DNA of 64,000 bases from Eucalyptus grandis (GCF_016545825.1 NC_052621.1:2876199-2940198); one strand, 5' to 3'. Counted from the stretch's first letter, positions 46,801 through 58,822 are shown. A program made the numbers and translations. Notes: generated from the letters alone by a model not told the origin.

Positions 46801-48603
46801 GTTTGAATCACGATATGTCACATTCCTAGATGATGAATTTCCTAAGAAGGGCGAAATAAGGGAAGATTGTTCCCTATTTGAAACCTTGGATCAAGATAAT
46901 GACCTTAGTGGACTTCATCCAAGTGGGAGCATAATGGGGAATGATGTGCAAAGTGTACAATCTCCCATACGGCGAACAAGTCGCCAAAGTATTCCTCGTC
47001 GACGTTTTGACATTGAATGGGAGACTTTTATGGTTGCTCCACAAGATGAGGATGAGCCAAGAAATATTAATGAGGCTCTAAATTGCCCTAGTAAGGAAAA
47101 ATGGATTAATGCAATGGAAGAGGAAATGGAGTCAATGAAATCAAACCAAGTGCAGGAGCTGGTTGATCGCCAAAAGGACCGAGCTATTGGGAACAAATGG
47201 GTTCAAAATAAGCGAAAGGCTGATGGCTCGATTGAAAGGCATAAGGCTCGCCTTGTGGCGAAGGGGTATAATCAACGGGAATGAATTGATTATGAAGATA
47301 CGTTTTCTCTGTAGTGAGATTTACCTCAATTCGCATTATTCGGCAATAGTGGCTAGTCTGGATCTTGAATTACATCAAATGGATGTAAAGAATTGCTTTC
47401 CTCAATGGAGAATTAGAGGAAGAAATATATATGGAACAACCTGTTGGTTTCATAGTGAAAGGCTAAAGAAGAAAAGTATGTCGACTTTTGAGGTCGATAT
47501 ATGGTCTTAACGATCATCAAGACAATGGTATATACGTTTCATAATGTCATAATGGCATATGATTTTACGATGATTGATGAGGATCATTGTGTATATATCA
47601 AAAGATCCAAGGATCAATTTGTGATCATATCATTATATGTTTATGATATACTAATTCTTGGAAGCAATATGGAGTTTGTTAAGATCTGTCAAGAGTTGGT
47701 TGTCTTCCAACTTTGAGATGAAGGATATGGGTGAGGCTGCATACATTCTTGGAGTTAAGATTTCAAGAGATCGTTCGAAGAGATCGTTGTCTCTTTCGCA
47801 AGAAACTTATATAAACAAAGTTCTAGAACGGTTTCGTATGCAAGATTGTAAACCTATAGACACTCCTATTGCAAAAGGTGAAGGATTGAGCCATAGACTG
47901 TGTCCAAGGACTTCACAAGAGAAGGAACAAATGAAACATGTTCCTTATGCAAGTGCTGTTGGGAGCTTGATGTACGCTATGATGTGTACAAGACCCGTTG
48001 GAATGGTGAGTAGATACCAATCCAATCCAGGTCCAGCACATTGGAAAGCCGTTAAGAGAATACTGAGGTATCTGAAGGGAACTGCTAATTACAAGTTAAA
48101 TTACCAAGGAAATGATGCGACTTGAAGGCTATTCGAGATGCTGATTGGGGAGGAGATTTAGATGAAGAAAATCTACCTCGGATTTGCTTTCTTCGAGCAA
48201 TGGCGCCATATCATGGAGTAGTAAGAAGCAAACGTGCATAGCCTTATCCACGATGGAAGCTGAGTTCGTGGCGTTATCGGCGACGGTACAATAAGGAGTT
48301 TGGCTTAAAAGATTTTTGGATCATTTAGGTGTTATTGAGAAAGCTGCAAATCCATTATTGGTTCACTGTGATAGCCAGGCAGCTATAGCGTACACCAAAG
48401 ATCCAAAATATCATGGCAAGACCAAACATATAGATACCAAGTATAACTTTGTGAAAGATATGGTTGCACGAAAGAATGTGAACTTACAGTACATATCTAC
48501 GCATAGAATGGTAGCAGATCCTATGACAAAGCCAATACCTAGAGATGTGTTTTGTGGTCATGTAAAATCTCTAGGATTGCGTAGAGTCGATGTCTTGGTG
48601 TAA
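43856..48603 (+). pseudogene. copia gag-pol polyprotein with multiple frameshifts
   Basis: A leader exon-like ATG at 43856 opens 37 codons (MPPLRLRTPIRTITDEQKDR...). Gag proper begins near 44676 (LNGDNYEIWQMKIQY) and continues in 44838-45155 (EFRRFDNAKEMWEALATRFG). A damaged zinc knuckle (CYNLCDKKGHYAA) lies at about 45440. Protease carries WFVDSGATDHVAKDRRSF at about 45575. Integrase has WHARLGHIGQRRMNRL (45988), FIDDYTRFGYVYLI (46222) and HQQNGVAERRNRTLLEMVRS (46440). Reverse transcriptase has KWVQNKRKADGSIERHKARL near 47200, and its active site reads YVYD where YVDD is expected (about 47640). RNase H ends TKHIDTKYNFVKDM and RMVADPMTKPIPRD. At least six frame breaks and stops make it inactive. 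Confidence 0.93.
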
Positions 48604-49665
48604 TTTCCCGAGTTGTTCACATTTATGAAATTTTGTTTTTCATTGATTAATGCCTATGAATCTTTGTATGATCTTTATGCATCTTAATGCTCAGTGCATT
48701 ATTTTAAGTTAAGAAGTATGTCGGACAGATAAAAGATTAGCCCACTCACACGGGTAATCGCCTGCATTTCTTGTGTGATAAATAGAGATGAGACTGATTT
48801 TAAGCTTATTATCTAGGTGATAATCGAGAGCTCAAGCTTAAAATACGTATATCGCCTTAACTAAGTGTTAAGATGAGGACATAATACTTACGATGTCCGA
48901 AAGTAAAATACCCCACATATTTTACTTTATCTGTCTATGATACCGGATGTGAGTTACGATGAATTTTGTGATTGAGTAGATATGTGAACTCAAGTTAGAC
49001 ATTAGGTATGTCTGAACTATCATCATGTACGGTATTGAAAAGTGCAGACATACGCTCCATGGGAAAGGAGTTAATACCGTAATACGTATTTCATACTACG
49101 TATGCATGAGACAACCAATAAGAGTGACAAAAATTTTGATCTCAACTTTTATGACGTGTGAGACTCTTGAAGAAAAGAGTTCCTCAATTTTTAGTCCCCT
49201 CAGGACTCTTACTTATTCTCAAGATTTCTATTTAGTGTTTGCTATCTTAGGGTGTTGCCAATGGTCATGAGATGATTCGATCTAATGGGGCATTTCTAGA
49301 AAAGCAAGCTGGACTGAAATTGAGAGTTTGAAGGAAAGAGGAAGATCGATTTTGGAGAATCACATTGTAGTTTTTGTATTCACTAGTCGACCAATTATGA
49401 TTGTCTTTGTGATAATTATAATTGTGAATACAATATATATCATTGTTTAAAAGAAATCAAGAGAGATATAAATGTGATCGATTGATCTAAGTCTTTGCAT
49501 ACTAAATCTACTCGGAGTGTGACGCCCATTAATGGTGCTATATATTCCTAAGATGTATAGCAACGAGCTCTCAAAGTATCTTCAGTCGCACGGATTATTC
49601 ACCGATATGAATGTTGAAGAGAGGTAAAGAGAATATTGTTCGGCCCACCATGTGCGAATGGGAGA

Positions 49666-50088
49666 TGAAGGCTTTATTTAATTTGGGCTTAAGGCCCGTC
49701 CGCCCAAGTTGGGCCAAGAGAGCCCGGCCCACGAGAATATGGCCCGTGGATGGGGAGGTATAAAGGGAGAGAGAGAGAGAGAGAAGACGTGCATTTGGAA
49801 TTAGAAATTACGCACGTCTTTTCTCTCCCGCATTTTCTCTCTCAAAAGGAACGATAGGCATACGGCTTCAAATTCTTCCCTTCAAGGCTTCATCGGATCG
49901 AATTCGACCGGATTTTCTTCCTCAATCGGCGTCGGTGTTTAATCTGTGGCTAAAAGGTACGCTCGAATCCGTGGTATGCTTTAGGATCGGTGATGCGTGT
50001 TCGTTTTCCCGGGCTTCGTCTTCCGCATTGATTTAGGAGTTCGATTTAGTGTCGAATCCGGTATTTCGGGGATCAGTCATTCCCAACA
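49666..50088 (+). repeat. 3' LTR of the RDR1-intron copia element
   Basis: Same length (423 bp) and ends as the 5' LTR, but diverged in its middle third. Confidence 0.95.
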
Positions 50089-52086
50089 ACAATATATAAA
50101 AGAGTTTTTGTTTTACTTCTCTAAGGGTGATACTCTTTCTAAGATGTTTGATTTATGAACTTCCCCCATCCGCATATTATTGGTAGAGCAGCAATTTTTC
50201 CTCTGTAATAGCACAATGGTTTTATGTGCCTGTCAAGCTGGACACTACTAATTCTTTTTTTTCTTTCTGTGGTCTTATTTCACCAGTTACTAGGTGCCCC
50301 TCGGATCCACGAAGAAGATTCCTGCTCTCTCAAATATTTTATGGCAACTGCTGATGACCATTGGGCTAGGGAAGTTGATTTTACCCCATCTTTCTGTATT
50401 GGCCAGTCTTCCTCTTTGTGTTTGGAACTTCAGCATCGTCATCAGCTTCCTGATTTTGATAAGTATCTCGATCGCTACAAAGAACAGAGTAGGTGGTTCA
50501 CCCTGAAAAGTGCCCCTCCTCGTACTTATCGTTCAGATCTTGAACCTGTTGTGCTTCCACCTGCTGGAGTTGCATTGCCATATGGAATCTTGTTCAAGGT
50601 CTGTTCCTTGGTTCAGCATGGGTATCTACCATAGCCTGTTCTGGATCGAAAATTTTTCCAGCTGGTTGATCCGAGAAGAATGGACATGAATGTTGATTGC
50701 ATAGAACATGCTTTGGAAAAACTGGGTCGTCTAAAAGATTGCTGTTACCATCCTGTAACTTGGCTTGAGGAGCAATATCGGCGGTTTCTGGGTTCTGACC
50801 AAGTGACCATAAACCTACAGCCGGCACTCTTTCTCTAGATGATGGGTTGGTGTATGTGCGTAGGGCTCACGTAACTCCTTCTAAGATGTATTTCTGTGTT
50901 CTAGAAGTGAATGTTTCAAACCGGGTGCTGCGTAACTATCCTGGAGATATTGATAATTTTCTCCATGTTTCTTTTGTTGATGAGGAGCTTGACAAAATTT
51001 ATTCAACAAATTTGTCTCCACGTAACTCTGCAAATGAAGAAAGGCGAAGCGGAATTTATAAGAGGATAGTCTCAACATTGAGAGATGGAATTGTTATTCG
51101 TGATAAGAGGTTTGAGTTTCTTGCCTTTTCATCAATTCAATTACGGGATAGTTCTCTTTGGATGTTTGCTTCCAGGGAAGGGCTTACTGCAGCAGATATA
51201 AGAAAGTGGATGGGGGATTTTCGTAAGATACGAAATGTGGCAAAATATGCTGCCAGACTTGGTCAGTCCTTTAGTTCATCAACGGAAACTCTTAACGTCA
51301 GGAAAGATGAAGTTGAAAGGATACCAGATGTGGAAATTATAAGGGGTGGAGTTAAATATGTTTTCTCTGATGGTATTGGGAAAATATCTCACCAATTTGC
51401 TCTGGAAGTGGCTAGAAAATGCGGTCTTACAATTTCAACCCCATCTGCATTTCAGATTCGATATGGTGGGTTCAAAGGTGTTGTGGTGGTGGATCCAACT
51501 TCATCAAAGAAATTATCATTAAGAGGCAGCATGCTCAAATACGAATCATCAAATACGAAACTAGATGTTTTAGCGTGGAGCAGGTATCAGCCTTGCTTTC
51601 TGAATTGACAGATTATTACTCTTTTGTCTCCTCGTGGAGTCAAGGATCGTATTTTTGAAAGGAAGCAAAGAGAGGCGCTATGCCCATTGGATGCTATTTT
51701 AACGGATCCTCTGGTGGCACAGCATGCGCATAAGGAAGCTGTGACGAAGTACATTTAGTTCCAATCCCTACGGATCTGCATTTGCATGAACAGTTCAATA
51801 GTACATGACAGTGTCATCTGTCCCTTACATTAATCAAGAGAAAACAAAATATCAATCTCTTTCTCTTTTTCTTTTTGTGCCTCTTTTGCGCCTTTGGGTC
51901 AGAGGAATGTGAACCAGGTGGGGGTTAAGAATTGAATTAACCTAACGTTGGCAAGAAGATAACATGCGTGATGAAGAACAACATACTTCGCGAATGATTG
52001 ATGTAACCTCACCAGAACAATAATGGAGAAAGCATGAGCTTATAAGTTAGGGAAGAAAAAAGGACCAAACAAATTTTTCTGTCTGT

Positions 52087-52155
52087 CTAAAAGATTGCTG
52101 TTACCATCCTGTAACTAGGCTTGAGGAGCAATATCGGCGGTATCTGGGTTCTGAC
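52087..52155 (+). pseudogene. Short second copy of an RDR1 segment
   Basis: About 69 bases match 50732-50800 almost exactly ('ctaaaagattgctgttacc...gcttgaggagcaatatcggc'), differing at two positions. It lies 330 bases beyond the end of the RDR1 pseudogene in the same orientation. Confidence 0.93.
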
Positions 52156-52324
52156 ATGCGTTAGTAGCTCCCATGCTTGCAAATTGGAGTCAATCAACCA
52201 CAACATAAATTAATTCTAGAGTCGAACATACTTTTTGATTAAATATGACAATCACACTCGTGATTAGGTTACACGAAACAAAATGTCTCGCGCATCAAAT
52301 ACTAAGAAAAAAGAGTAAAAACCT

Positions 52325-52402
52325 CATACATGCAAACTTAGAACACACTTCATACATGCAAACTTAGAACACACTCCATACATGCAAACTTAGAACACAC
52401 TT
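52325..52402 (+). repeat. Three tandem copies of a 26-bp unit
   Basis: The unit is 'catacatgcaaacttagaac' plus 'acactt'. The copies are near-perfect. They lie 120-200 bases 3' of the small peptide gene on the minus strand, possibly in its 3' untranslated region. Confidence 0.95.
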
Positions 52403-52522
52403 CAACAGCTGATTTCTCAACAGAATCTTATTGGACGTGATTCCCACAAGTAGCTAACATCCACATAAAGAACTCAAAAGACCTTCAACACTCAGAACTC
52501 CCAACCTAGCAAGCCAGGCTTC

Positions 52523-52823
52523 TCAGGGGGCGTAACGGAGTGAATTGGGAACTGCAGGCTCCTCTGCGATACGGGGAGTCTTGACTTCATCAGCCTTGGC
52601 TGGGTTGGGCGGCCTGCAAGCAGGACTTCGACAACGACAATCAGGAGGGAACGGACAGGGGCCTGACGCAGCGCCTGATAGGAAGGAAAAAATTCAATTG
52701 AAACGTAAGGGAGGACACAACGTTCGACAAAGAGAGGCGACAAAACGGAGACTTGATACCTGTATCATCAATGGAGCAGAAGGCGCACACAATGAAGATG
52801 ATTGCCAAGTATTGGCTCGCCAT
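52523..52823 (-). CDS. Small secreted Cys-rich peptide, two exons, 71 residues, unrecognised family
   Basis: Exon 1 (52760-52823) starts at an ATG and encodes MASQYLAIIFIVCAFCSIDD plus T, a typical signal peptide. Splicing at AG|GTATCA and CTATCAG|GC (exon 2, 52523-52674) keeps frame. Exon 2 encodes GAASGPCPFPPDCRC, then RSPACRPPNPAKADEVKTPR, then an acidic/Pro segment ending LRYAP before TGA. The predicted mature part has four cysteines spaced C-X5-C-X-C-X4-C, all within its first 20 residues, followed by a Pro/Lys/Glu-rich tail. A TATA-like box lies about 80 bases upstream of the ATG and AATAAG about 95 bases after the stop. The intron is 85 bp, typical for plants. I do not recognise the family. 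Alternatives are a chance pair of frames or a defence/signalling peptide. No disabling change is seen. Confidence 0.65.
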
Positions 52824-52897
52824 GTTTGTCGAATGGCAACGTGCAATAGATTCACGAGGTGTTTGCTGTGGGTAATTGAGAGTGAGCATTCCACTGC

Positions 52898-52907
52898 TTA
52901 AATAGAG
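52898..52907 (-). promoter_or_regulatory. TATA-like box of the small peptide gene
   Basis: The minus strand reads CTATTTAAGC, 75-84 bases upstream of the ATG, giving a predicted 5' untranslated region of about 45-50 bases. Confidence 0.5.
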
Positions 52908-53739
52908 GATTTCTCGATGCTCAAGCGAAGATTTTCTTCTTGGACTCACATTCTAACTAAGTAAGACAAACTCACGTTCAAGTATGCTCGATCTTCTTTT
53001 CTTGCATTGAAGGGCAGACAGTGGTCGGATAAGTCAATCTCAATCGTGTCCATGTCTCATAAGAAAAAGAAACAGATAAGGAATAAAGTATTTTTGCACA
53101 TAAACCAACCCGTACATCAATATTAAGAATTAAGGCTTAGAGATAACATGCATTGAATTCTTGATAAGGCTTTAGAGTAGGAGTATGACCGAAGTAGCCA
53201 ACGTTTTGGACCACATCTATTCAAATTGATTGTCCTTGGGATTTTGCAGATAAAGAAATCTTCTCGCACTTAAATGCTTAATCAATGCAGTCGACTAAGT
53301 GCGATTGAGTATGTCATAATAGCTTCCCACATGTGCAAACATAAAAGTGAAAGCGGGATTTTTTAGCGGCTCGAGGGGATGCGAAATCCAGGCACTAACA
53401 AAGGTAGATGGATAAGATATTCATTACTCTGCCAAAAAAACCAAAGAAGGATCGATAAATTCATGTTTGCTTGTGCTTCAAGAATAATCAGCACAGCTCC
53501 CTTCTCTGTCCGTCTCTCTCTTTTGTGCATGCGCATTGTAGATAGTTGCTGTTGCTCTCAGCCGCGAACCAGTTCGACCCAGATCAATGAACGAAATAAA
53601 TCCCAAGAGCTGCTTGCTATATTATATTATAAGTAACTTGATTTGTTATTGGATCCAACACATCGAATGCCCCCTTGCATCTTCTATTCTACAACCACTA
53701 GCCTCATCCATTTCGCATCTCGGACGCTTCGCTCCCCTA

Positions 53740-56700
53740 CTATATACATTGCCCGCTTGCGTCATGTCGACGAACATAGATGGGATACCGCTTCTGCGTC
53801 CGCGTCGTCGGGAAGAAAACCAACTTATCTTCTTCCGCCGGCTCCCAACTGTCACACGAATGAAGAGAGAGTTCTCCATTGTTAACGTTCATTTTCGCCT
53901 GAGGGGAAAAGAAATATAAGCAAAGTGGGGGGGCCGTATTTAATACCTGAAGCGAGTAACTAGTTGGTGAAGGAATACGGATATCTCTACTCTGGCTAGC
54001 TCGTATCCGGGACAGAGTCGAGGCCCTCCTCCGAAAGGTGTAAAGATGTTTCCCGGGGTCGGTGAGCCAGAATTGCTCTGCATATTATCCATAGTTATCG
54101 ATCGTCAATTGACCATTGATTGATCTTTCGAGACTCAGAATTGCAGAGAGAGAGAGAGAGAGCAATACCTGCCATCTCCACGGGTTAAAAGTCCGAGCTT
54201 CCTTGAAGTGATCTTGATCTAGATGCACGGCGCGAAACGAAGCGAACACCTTCCAACCTTTAGGAATCGTATAGCCTGCGCGAATAGAGATCATGGTAAG
54301 AGCCAAACACTTTTCCCCACTGATAAACTATAATTGGCTTTACTGCCTCTTTACCCATACCCATATGGAATGAAATGGAGAAGTCCTCCTTTACCTTTCA
54401 CGTTGACATCCGTCATCGCTCGCCGGAATACCCCGCCGATGATGTTCGCAACTCGCAGCGTCTCATTGATAACCTGAAGACACATGCGTTGCACCGCGTT
54501 TAAAGTCCGGAAAACTAACCGAAAACGTCATGCTTTTACCGAACCCTTTAGCCTTTCGACTTACGCATTGGGTGAAAGGCATGGACTTGTAGTCATTCCA
54601 GTCCAGACCCTCGCAAGGATACTTCCCCGCTCTGATCTTGTCGTGCTCTTCCTGTCATCAACCATGGGGTGAAAAAATAAAATATAAACTCTAATACGAT
54701 GATTTCATGAAGAAAAAGAAAAGAACATATAAAGGAGGAGAAATTCAACGGTGAGGGGGACTCATGAGGATGCACGTGGGAACAACATCACGTGAAAAGG
54801 CGAAGGCCAAAACGATCCTTTTAGTCAGGAATTCACCCTACTTCTTGGAGTCAGCAAAACCCCCCGGCCAACCCAACCCAACCCACCCGCACGCTTCCCG
54901 AAACGTGGGGCCCACCCGAGGGACACCTACGTTGTCCCCGAAGCGAGAAATGTCCGAATGGCCCTCCAAATCTGACCCCATTAGTCGGGCGGTTTTGGTC
55001 ATTCGACCCGACCCAACCGGCCTCCCCCGGTCCGGTCAAAAGGAGGCGAACGAGACGAAGATCTGACGGTGGTCAGATAAAAAAAGGAATCATAATCGTC
55101 ATGATGCCTCGGTTGGACGAATTGTCCGCCCCCACTCAGTCCTCCTCCACTCTCACCCCACTTTCGGTTTGACTTCACCCTTCGTACCTTTGACTGCCTG
55201 ATTTACTTTCTGCTCCCTCCTTTGACCCCGCTACATTACTAAAATGAATTGAAAAAACAAAAAACAAAAGAAAAAAGACATTCCGATCACACTACCCCAT
55301 GCTGCCCACCACTCTTAAAAAAACAAAGACGCGAGCCTCGAGGGAGCCTAACTCAAAGTGATTTATCCTATAATCATCGTTAACAAGTACCTTGAGGATA
55401 TCCGGACCCCCGGACCCGACACCATCACATGGCCAGCGGCGTAGTAGTACTTCAAAAATGACAAATATCACATATGGTTCGGGAATGATATGAGTATGGA
55501 GTGAAAACTCATGAGTAGGACCTTCGTTTTTTAGGGTTTCCTAGCAGGAGCCAAGGCAAAAGAAGCGCAGGAGGAGGACGAGGGGATATACTCCATTATT
55601 GCCAATCGGCAGGGGGATCGTACTGGATCTCATTCATGGAATAATTGAACTCTCCCTCGTGGGGTAGTGACACGTAATCGGTCTGACGGGTCACGACGAA
55701 ATACACCATATTGCCTCATTGTATGTCTCTCCTCTCCCTCCCTCCCTCTCTCTCTCTCTCTCTCTCTTTGTGGCAACAACGCCTGTAGAGCGTGAACGGC
55801 TGAGGATTAGATAACGAGATTGAGGCTTCGAAAGTGGCCAACGAAATGATAATGGCGATTAGGGTCCACGCCCTAGGGGGCCAAGAAATCCCGAAAGACA
55901 AAGACGTCGTTTTCGACCTCGAAGAAAATCATGGTTATTCGCTTCCCCAGGAAAATACAAAACAAAGAACGAACGGCTGTTGTCGTCGAAATAGTTGAGG
56001 GGGGTTTTTCCATATGAAAAGGATTTCCATGCATATCTAATCTAATGGGTGGTCGATGTCATCAAATCATTAGACAACAGCCAATGTTCATTAAGAAACG
56101 TTAGAGCGTGCGGGGGGGTTTTAATTTTATACCTTAAGCTGGGCCAAGGCGCGGGGCGTCTCGGTAAGGAACTTGACGGCGAGGGTCATGATAGTGGAGG
56201 TGGTTTCATAGCCAGCGACAAGCAGCGCCACCAGGAAGTCGACGATCTGCTCGTCGGAGAAGCCACTGCCACCGCCCCCGTCCAGGAGAGCCCCCAGCAT
56301 GTCCTTCTTTCTCTCACCCGCCTCGCACTGCTTCCTCCTCTGCCTCACCACTAAGCTCAAAGCTTCCGCCACCTTTGTCCTGGCCTTAAAAACGATTAAC
56401 CCATAATTAGTTCAATGCACGGAAATCTAATGAGGAAATTTTACAAGAATAGACATTAGGCAATTCAAAATGATTACATTACTGTCGTATCACAAAATGG
56501 TGGATGCTTTATGTGACAAGAAATTTTAAGATCATATAACAAAATCAAGGGCTAAAACAACAACGATACGAAACATATAAACGACAAAGCTCCCATCATG
56601 GGGCATTAATTAAATCATTAGTCGCAGCCGATGGATACAGATACCTGATTAAAGGAGGGACGAAGATGGAATTAACAAACTTGCTAGATGACAATCAATC

Positions 56701-58604
56701 GGAAGTGCTATTTAACTTTAGAAAATTCCAATTCCAATTTCGAGACAAAATGTCCTATCATTGCAGAAAACGTCACTATCACACGTGCAGTCGGGTCATA
56801 AAAGATGCCCCTACCCCCTCCCTTTCCTTCCTTTCTACGTCCAATTTTGTCGCTCCTCTTGTTTTATATTGCGAAGAAAAAGTTAACCTAGATTTCCTCT
56901 TTTCTTTAAAGCTAGGCCCCCTCTCTCTCTTTATCTTCCTTTTCCTTGGTCTGGATTTTAACCATTTAACTTATGCTTTCGACATTGAATGTGTAGTTTT
57001 CAATAGATTCTTTAACATATCTTGGACAGTAATATTCTCGGAAAGCTTAAGAGAGAAATATCAATTTGTCAATATTAAAGCTTGAGAGAGAGAGAGGGAG
57101 GGAGGGAGGGAGGGAGGGAGTACTTTAATGGCTCTGCGGTAGGTGGTAGAGAAGATGGGCAAAGGAACACTGAAGAACCCTTCAATCACAAGGACGTACT
57201 CCTTCCTCAAGCTCTCCGTCCAGTCACACGGATCGAAACTCATCAGCTGCTTCAACGTCAGCTCGAACGTTATCTGCAACAAAATTTCCCTTCTAAAATC
57301 TCGACCAGGTTTAACATATGCATAGCAGGCACCTAAAAGGGAAAGAGAGACAGAGAGAGACAGAGAGACAGAGAGACAGAGAAAGAGGAGAAACGACAGA
57401 TCCAAAATGGGCTTCGACACACGTGAACTAACATGGTTACCACCATTAACCATGGAATCTGAGTCATCAGCTATCCTTTATGATAATCAAGAGGTAAAAG
57501 AAGAAAAGCTACGTTTCGTAAGTTGAAAAATTGTATTTCCATTGAACCGTGACGCGTGTCTGAAACTCAAGGAAGAAAAGGTAATCTGCCGCTTTCGCAT
57601 CGGCTTTTTCGACACAAACTGGTGAGGCGTTCCTTACGAAATCTAGTTCACAGAAACCAGCTGAAACTAAAGAGAAAACCTGAACCACCCTTGCGCATGG
57701 GGTTTGCTGATGAATATTATTAAGTAAAAAGAAAAAATTTACTGACGGCAACCAGACGACAAGATACTACACCCCGTATAAAGCTCCACAAAGTACTACG
57801 AGATTAAGTACATGAAGAAGCAGACAAATTAAATAAATAAATAAACAAATAATGGTATAGCTTCAGCTAAAATTAAACTATCATAACTAAGGTGGAACCA
57901 GACAGAAAATCTCATATGGGGACGCTACAGATTACCAGGACGGGTTGAAACCAAGTTCCTCGACTCAAAGAAGATTCCATCTTTTTGAAAAGAAAAGAAG
58001 AAACCCTTTATTTCCCCCTTGTCTTTTAAGACATGCAAAAGCTGGAAAACCACACACAGACGAGGCTCACCTTCTTGGCCTCCTCCATCAGGAGGACCCG
58101 GTCGGACCAGGACTCCAGGTTGAGCCGGATCAACCGGTCGATGTCCACCAGCAAGTGGTCCCTAATAATGGAAGAATTCCCGAAGCTCATGGTCAGCGAA
58201 TGCATCCTCTTGTGGAGGCTCCCCTTCATCAGAAGCAACGAATGCTTCCCGAGAAGATTGCAGAGCGACCTCGGATAGCTGCACTCGAAGAGCTTCCCTT
58301 CGTTCTGCAATATGAAACGGTTCGTCTCCGGGTCGGCCGAGAAGACCGTCGGCTCCCCGAACACGTGGGTCGCGAACACCGCCCCGAACCGACGCACCCG
58401 GTCGTCGATGAACGGCTCGGGGTTCTCCGTCTTGTAGGCCGCGATGAGCTGCAGCGTCTCGCCGATTACCGGCAGTCCCAGGTTCCCTGGCGGCAGCCTG
58501 CGCCCCCGTCGGCCGGAGGCGCGGAGGAGGAGGAGGACGAAGGTGACGAAGAAGGCGGTGGGTATGAGCAGACATGTGAGACCAGAAGCCTGGAACAACT
58601 CCAT
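53740..58604 (-). CDS. CYP90A1: Cytochrome P450 90A1 (CPD), brassinosteroid biosynthesis, complete
   Basis: CPD is an ER-anchored P450 of the CYP85 clan, first assigned as a C-23 hydroxylase and later shown to oxidise C-3 of brassinosteroid precursors. Eight exons: 58071-58604, 57124-57273, 56133-56384, 54565-54651, 54395-54473, 54169-54275, 53947-54077, 53740-53848. All borders are GT-AG and all phases agree, giving 482 residues with no stop. Visible features: N-terminal membrane anchor (residues 8-28), LPPG hinge (37-40), family signature [11 protein letters not shown] and [20 protein letters not shown] in exon 1, I-helix AGYETTS (285-291), K-helix ETLR (345-348), FNPWRW region, and heme loop [10 protein letters not shown] with Cys425. 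The start ATG is the first in frame and matches the family length. Single-residue oddities (TRFSWEP, C-terminal tail ASGQCI) do not touch catalytic motifs. Confidence 0.97.
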
Positions 58605-58670
58605 GCAAATACCGAGCGAAAGATAAAGAGTACTTTTACAAAACCAGACGATGTAGTTCTATATTTATAT

Positions 58671-58676
<6 letters not shown>

Positions 58677-58705
<29 letters not shown>
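58677..58705 (-). repeat. (CT)n tract in the CPD 5' untranslated region
   Basis: A GA run on the + strand, so CT on the coding strand, about 75-100 bases before the ATG. CT-rich leaders are common in plant genes. A second TATA-like string (TATATAAATA, about 58660-58671) lies between it and the ATG and is a less likely core promoter. Confidence 0.8.
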
Positions 58706-58710
<5 letters not shown>

Positions 58711-58802
58711 GAAAGGGTGTCTGATGAGAATCTAAAATGGAAGAGGAGAAGGTAATTAAAAGAGGGGAGAATTCTTTTTTGAATCCGACAACTCACTCTC
58801 TG

Positions 58803-58810
58803 CTTTTATA
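58803..58810 (-). promoter_or_regulatory. CPD TATA box
   Basis: The coding strand reads CTATAAAAGC, about 200 bases upstream of the ATG. It lies downstream of a BRRE-like motif and upstream of the CT tract. Confidence 0.7.
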
Positions 58811-58822
58811 GCTGAGAGTGCG

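Larger units (their letters stand above)
42668..50088 (+). mobile_element. Ty1-copia retrotransposon, 7421 bp, target duplication ACAAT, inserted in the RDR1 intron
   Basis: Two 423-bp LTRs (42668-43090 and 49666-50088) start TGAAGGCTTTATTT and end CATTCCCAACA. ACAAT flanks at 42663-42667 and 50089-50093. The primer-binding site is at 43092-43103 and the purine tract at 49657-49665 ('aatgggaga'). The LTRs differ by many substitutions and indels, so this insertion is clearly older than the 24.6-kb copia. Gag, protease, integrase, reverse transcriptase and RNase H occur in order but broken by frameshifts. It carries a small retroposon insertion (43770-43818) in its leader. Confidence 0.97.
42256..51758 (+). 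pseudogene. RDR1: RNA-dependent RNA polymerase 1 (RDR1), N-terminal half, interrupted by a copia element
   Basis: RDR1 copies single-stranded RNA into dsRNA for antiviral silencing. Exon 1 (42256-42531) reads FGFGMRKLFFL and YKLELSYENIWQIQLHQPRG and ends VIQ before GT. Exon 2 starts after AG at 50287 (LLGAPRIHEED) and continues past VVLPPAGVALPYGILFKV, VYVRRAHVTPSKMYF, VNVSNRVLRNYPGDIDNFL, NVAKYAARLGQSFSSSTETL, YVFSDGIGKIS and LDVLAWSRYQPCFLN. Stops occur at 50632-50634 and 51606-51608, with a one-base shift near 50815. In-frame codons resume to 51758 (AILTDPL...) and then stop. The N-terminal 80 or so residues and the whole C-terminal half with the catalytic DLDGD box are missing. The 7755-bp intron contains the 7421-bp copia element plus its duplication, leaving about 329 bp of original intron. 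Confidence 0.95.

Noticed and set aside
52545..52901. 118-codon plus frame
   Set aside because: It runs antisense across the intron and both exons of the small peptide gene. It has no motif, and the minus-strand spliced model has signal peptide, promoter and polyadenylation context.
57945..58724. 259-codon plus frame
   Set aside because: It is the antisense shadow of CPD exon 1, whose minus-strand reading is an unmistakable P450.
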